A DNA stretch of 64,000 nucleotides from Struthio camelus (lineage: Eukaryota > Chordata > Aves > Struthioniformes > Struthionidae). Every line of letters begins with the position of its first letter. The stretch's first letter is position 1. Below the pieces are notes generated by a model, which did not search any database, was not told the DNA's origin, and saw nothing but the letters and a program-made list of their open reading frames with translations. Position numbers and translations under genes: made by a program. The stretch covers positions 206,048,640 to 206,112,639 of the forward strand of contig NC_090942.1 in NCBI RefSeq assembly GCF_040807025.1, written 5' to 3'. Below, piece after piece: positions 62,691 through 64,000 of this stretch.

Positions 62691-64000
62691 CACAAATCAA
62701 GTGGCTTGAAAGGAAGAGCTCGCCCCGACCTTCAGCTGGTGACCAGGGGCAGGGTGACCAAGAGCTACTTTGTCCTCTGGAGATTCGCTAGGCACACAGC
62801 CGAGCTTGGCATCGATAGGGACCGTGATGGGAACAACATAAGGGAACAGCCCTTGCCAGGGAGTGCAGTTATCACAGTCATGGCTCTGCTCCCAGGTCCT
62901 GATCTCCTTTCAGTCCTCACTGCTGAGGACACTGGGACAAGACATGGTTTTGCTCTGAGAGACTCTTCGCTGAGACTGCGGTGGGGGTGAATGAACTGAA
63001 CTGGGAGGAGGATGTAACTTCTCCCTCTTAGCCACTGGCAATAATATTACATTTCTCTGCAAGCTAGCTGAGCGGGCAATGCCTCTGAGCAGCTTTTCCC
63101 TTGGGCCTTGCCTGAATGCCTACCCAGACCCTGGGATAGTTTTGCTCCAAGAGAGCAAAGCCTCCATCAGGTGCAGTGAGCAGCAGGGTGTGAAATGGTA
63201 CATGACTGTTGTTTATTGGAGCTTCACACCAGCAAATCAGTGAAGGCTGCTGCTAAAAGCATCATTATAATGTGATTATTTTCTTTGTATTTGCAGGGCA
63301 ATGTTGGGAAAAAACTGAGAATGAGAGCAAGGCCAGCTGGACAAGCTGGGGTCTAACTGTTTACACAAATTGTTCATGGAGAATGTAAGTAAGTAGGACC
63401 ATATACACATTTGTACTGAATTTCTCCTCTAGAACTGGCAAATAGAATAAGGTAGTAAATAATTTTGAACCTTTGTTAACACAAGGGGGATTAAGGTCGC
63501 AGGTAAGAAACTACTGGGCATCAAATTTCTGTTGCTTTGGGAGCCTTTTACCTCCCAATAGCGTGAGCCTATCAAGGGGCAAATATTCGCCAAGCACCGG
63601 TGAAGAAAATAAACAAGAAAACAAATCCTGCCTGGCACTGACATCCGAGAAATATCATAGAGCCAGTTTTCTAGGGTTACTCCACGCTTCCCTCTACCTA
63701 CCACATTCCTCTCTGAGCTGAGTAAGCACACATGAGCCTGCCAAAGCTCCAGCAAAGGCCTGATTTGGGTTGGAATTAGGAAACACCCTTTCAGATTGGT
63801 ATCCAGCTCTTTTCTAAGGTAGGGATGGGAGGTGAAAGTGTATTTTGGATCAGACAGAGAGCAGAGGAAAAAGAACAGAACCAGTGCTTTACTCAGCCTG
63901 AATTTCCCTGCTGTTCTAAGGCCTGGAGTAATTCTCTAAGTGATGGAGCAGGTCTTTCACTGCTTATGCATCATGGAAAATGTTCGCTCTTGTGCGACAC
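62691..64000. other. Intergenic stretch to window end
   Basis: No recognised gene or repeat. An open frame at 62706-62990 (+) has no domain, and an acceptor-like TTTGCAG at about 63297 followed by a GTAAGT near 63385 is weak exon-like context only. Confidence 0.55.

Noticed and set aside
63298-63385. Possible exon between TTTGCAG and GTAAGT near the window end
   Set aside because: No open frame with a known domain and no partner exons; such pairs occur by chance in this much sequence.
1-64000. tRNA or rRNA genes, CRISPR arrays, bacterial operons
   Set aside because: No cloverleaf with A and B boxes, rRNA core or regular spacer array was seen, and the gene structure is eukaryotic.

Overview
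The window looks like a stretch of bird chromosome. Coding sequence sits in short exons with GT-AG introns, the background is AT-rich, and the dominant repeats are CR1-type LINE fragments, including one with the avian/reptilian CR1 3' signature (tandem ATTCTGTG-like ends, seen in reverse at 1861). There is no bacterial or phage gene organisation.

Layout. Positions 1-28776 hold the 3' part of CWF19L2 on the + strand: seven exons (303-440, 10367-10579, 11686-11802, 15981-16136, 17755-17835, 27659-27760, 28636-28776) that join in one frame to give the last 315 residues, ending at a TGA. The 5' exons lie outside the window. The long introns carry CR1 fragments, homopolymer tracts, a GC-rich island (14.93-15.35 kb) and a near-perfect 29-bp-arm hairpin at 8464-8530 that resembles a microRNA precursor. 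Positions 28777-53400 are about 24.6 kb without a gene I can recognise. They hold a probable 3' UTR, old LINE pieces (34.9-35.4 kb, 41.65-41.98 kb), an ancient interspersed repeat (43.4 kb), several CTCF-like sites and an LTR-like block (52.4-53.25 kb). Positions 53456-55222 hold a complete three-exon gene on the - strand for a secreted protein of the vitelline membrane outer layer 1 (VMO1) family: 189 residues, a signal peptide, eight cysteines in the mature part and three DDTA repeats. Positions 55223-64000 are intergenic, somewhat richer in G+C, with three more CR1 fragments (55.8-56.4 kb, 59.75-59.87 kb, 61.45-62.69 kb).

The two genes converge tail to tail and have unrelated jobs. CWF19L2 is a housekeeping factor of the late (intron-lariat) spliceosome. 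The VMO1-like gene encodes an extracellular protein of the type found in the outer vitelline layer of the egg. The most notable unexplained element is the intronic hairpin at 8.46-8.53 kb. All identities come from reading the sequence and from memory of the families; no database search was run.
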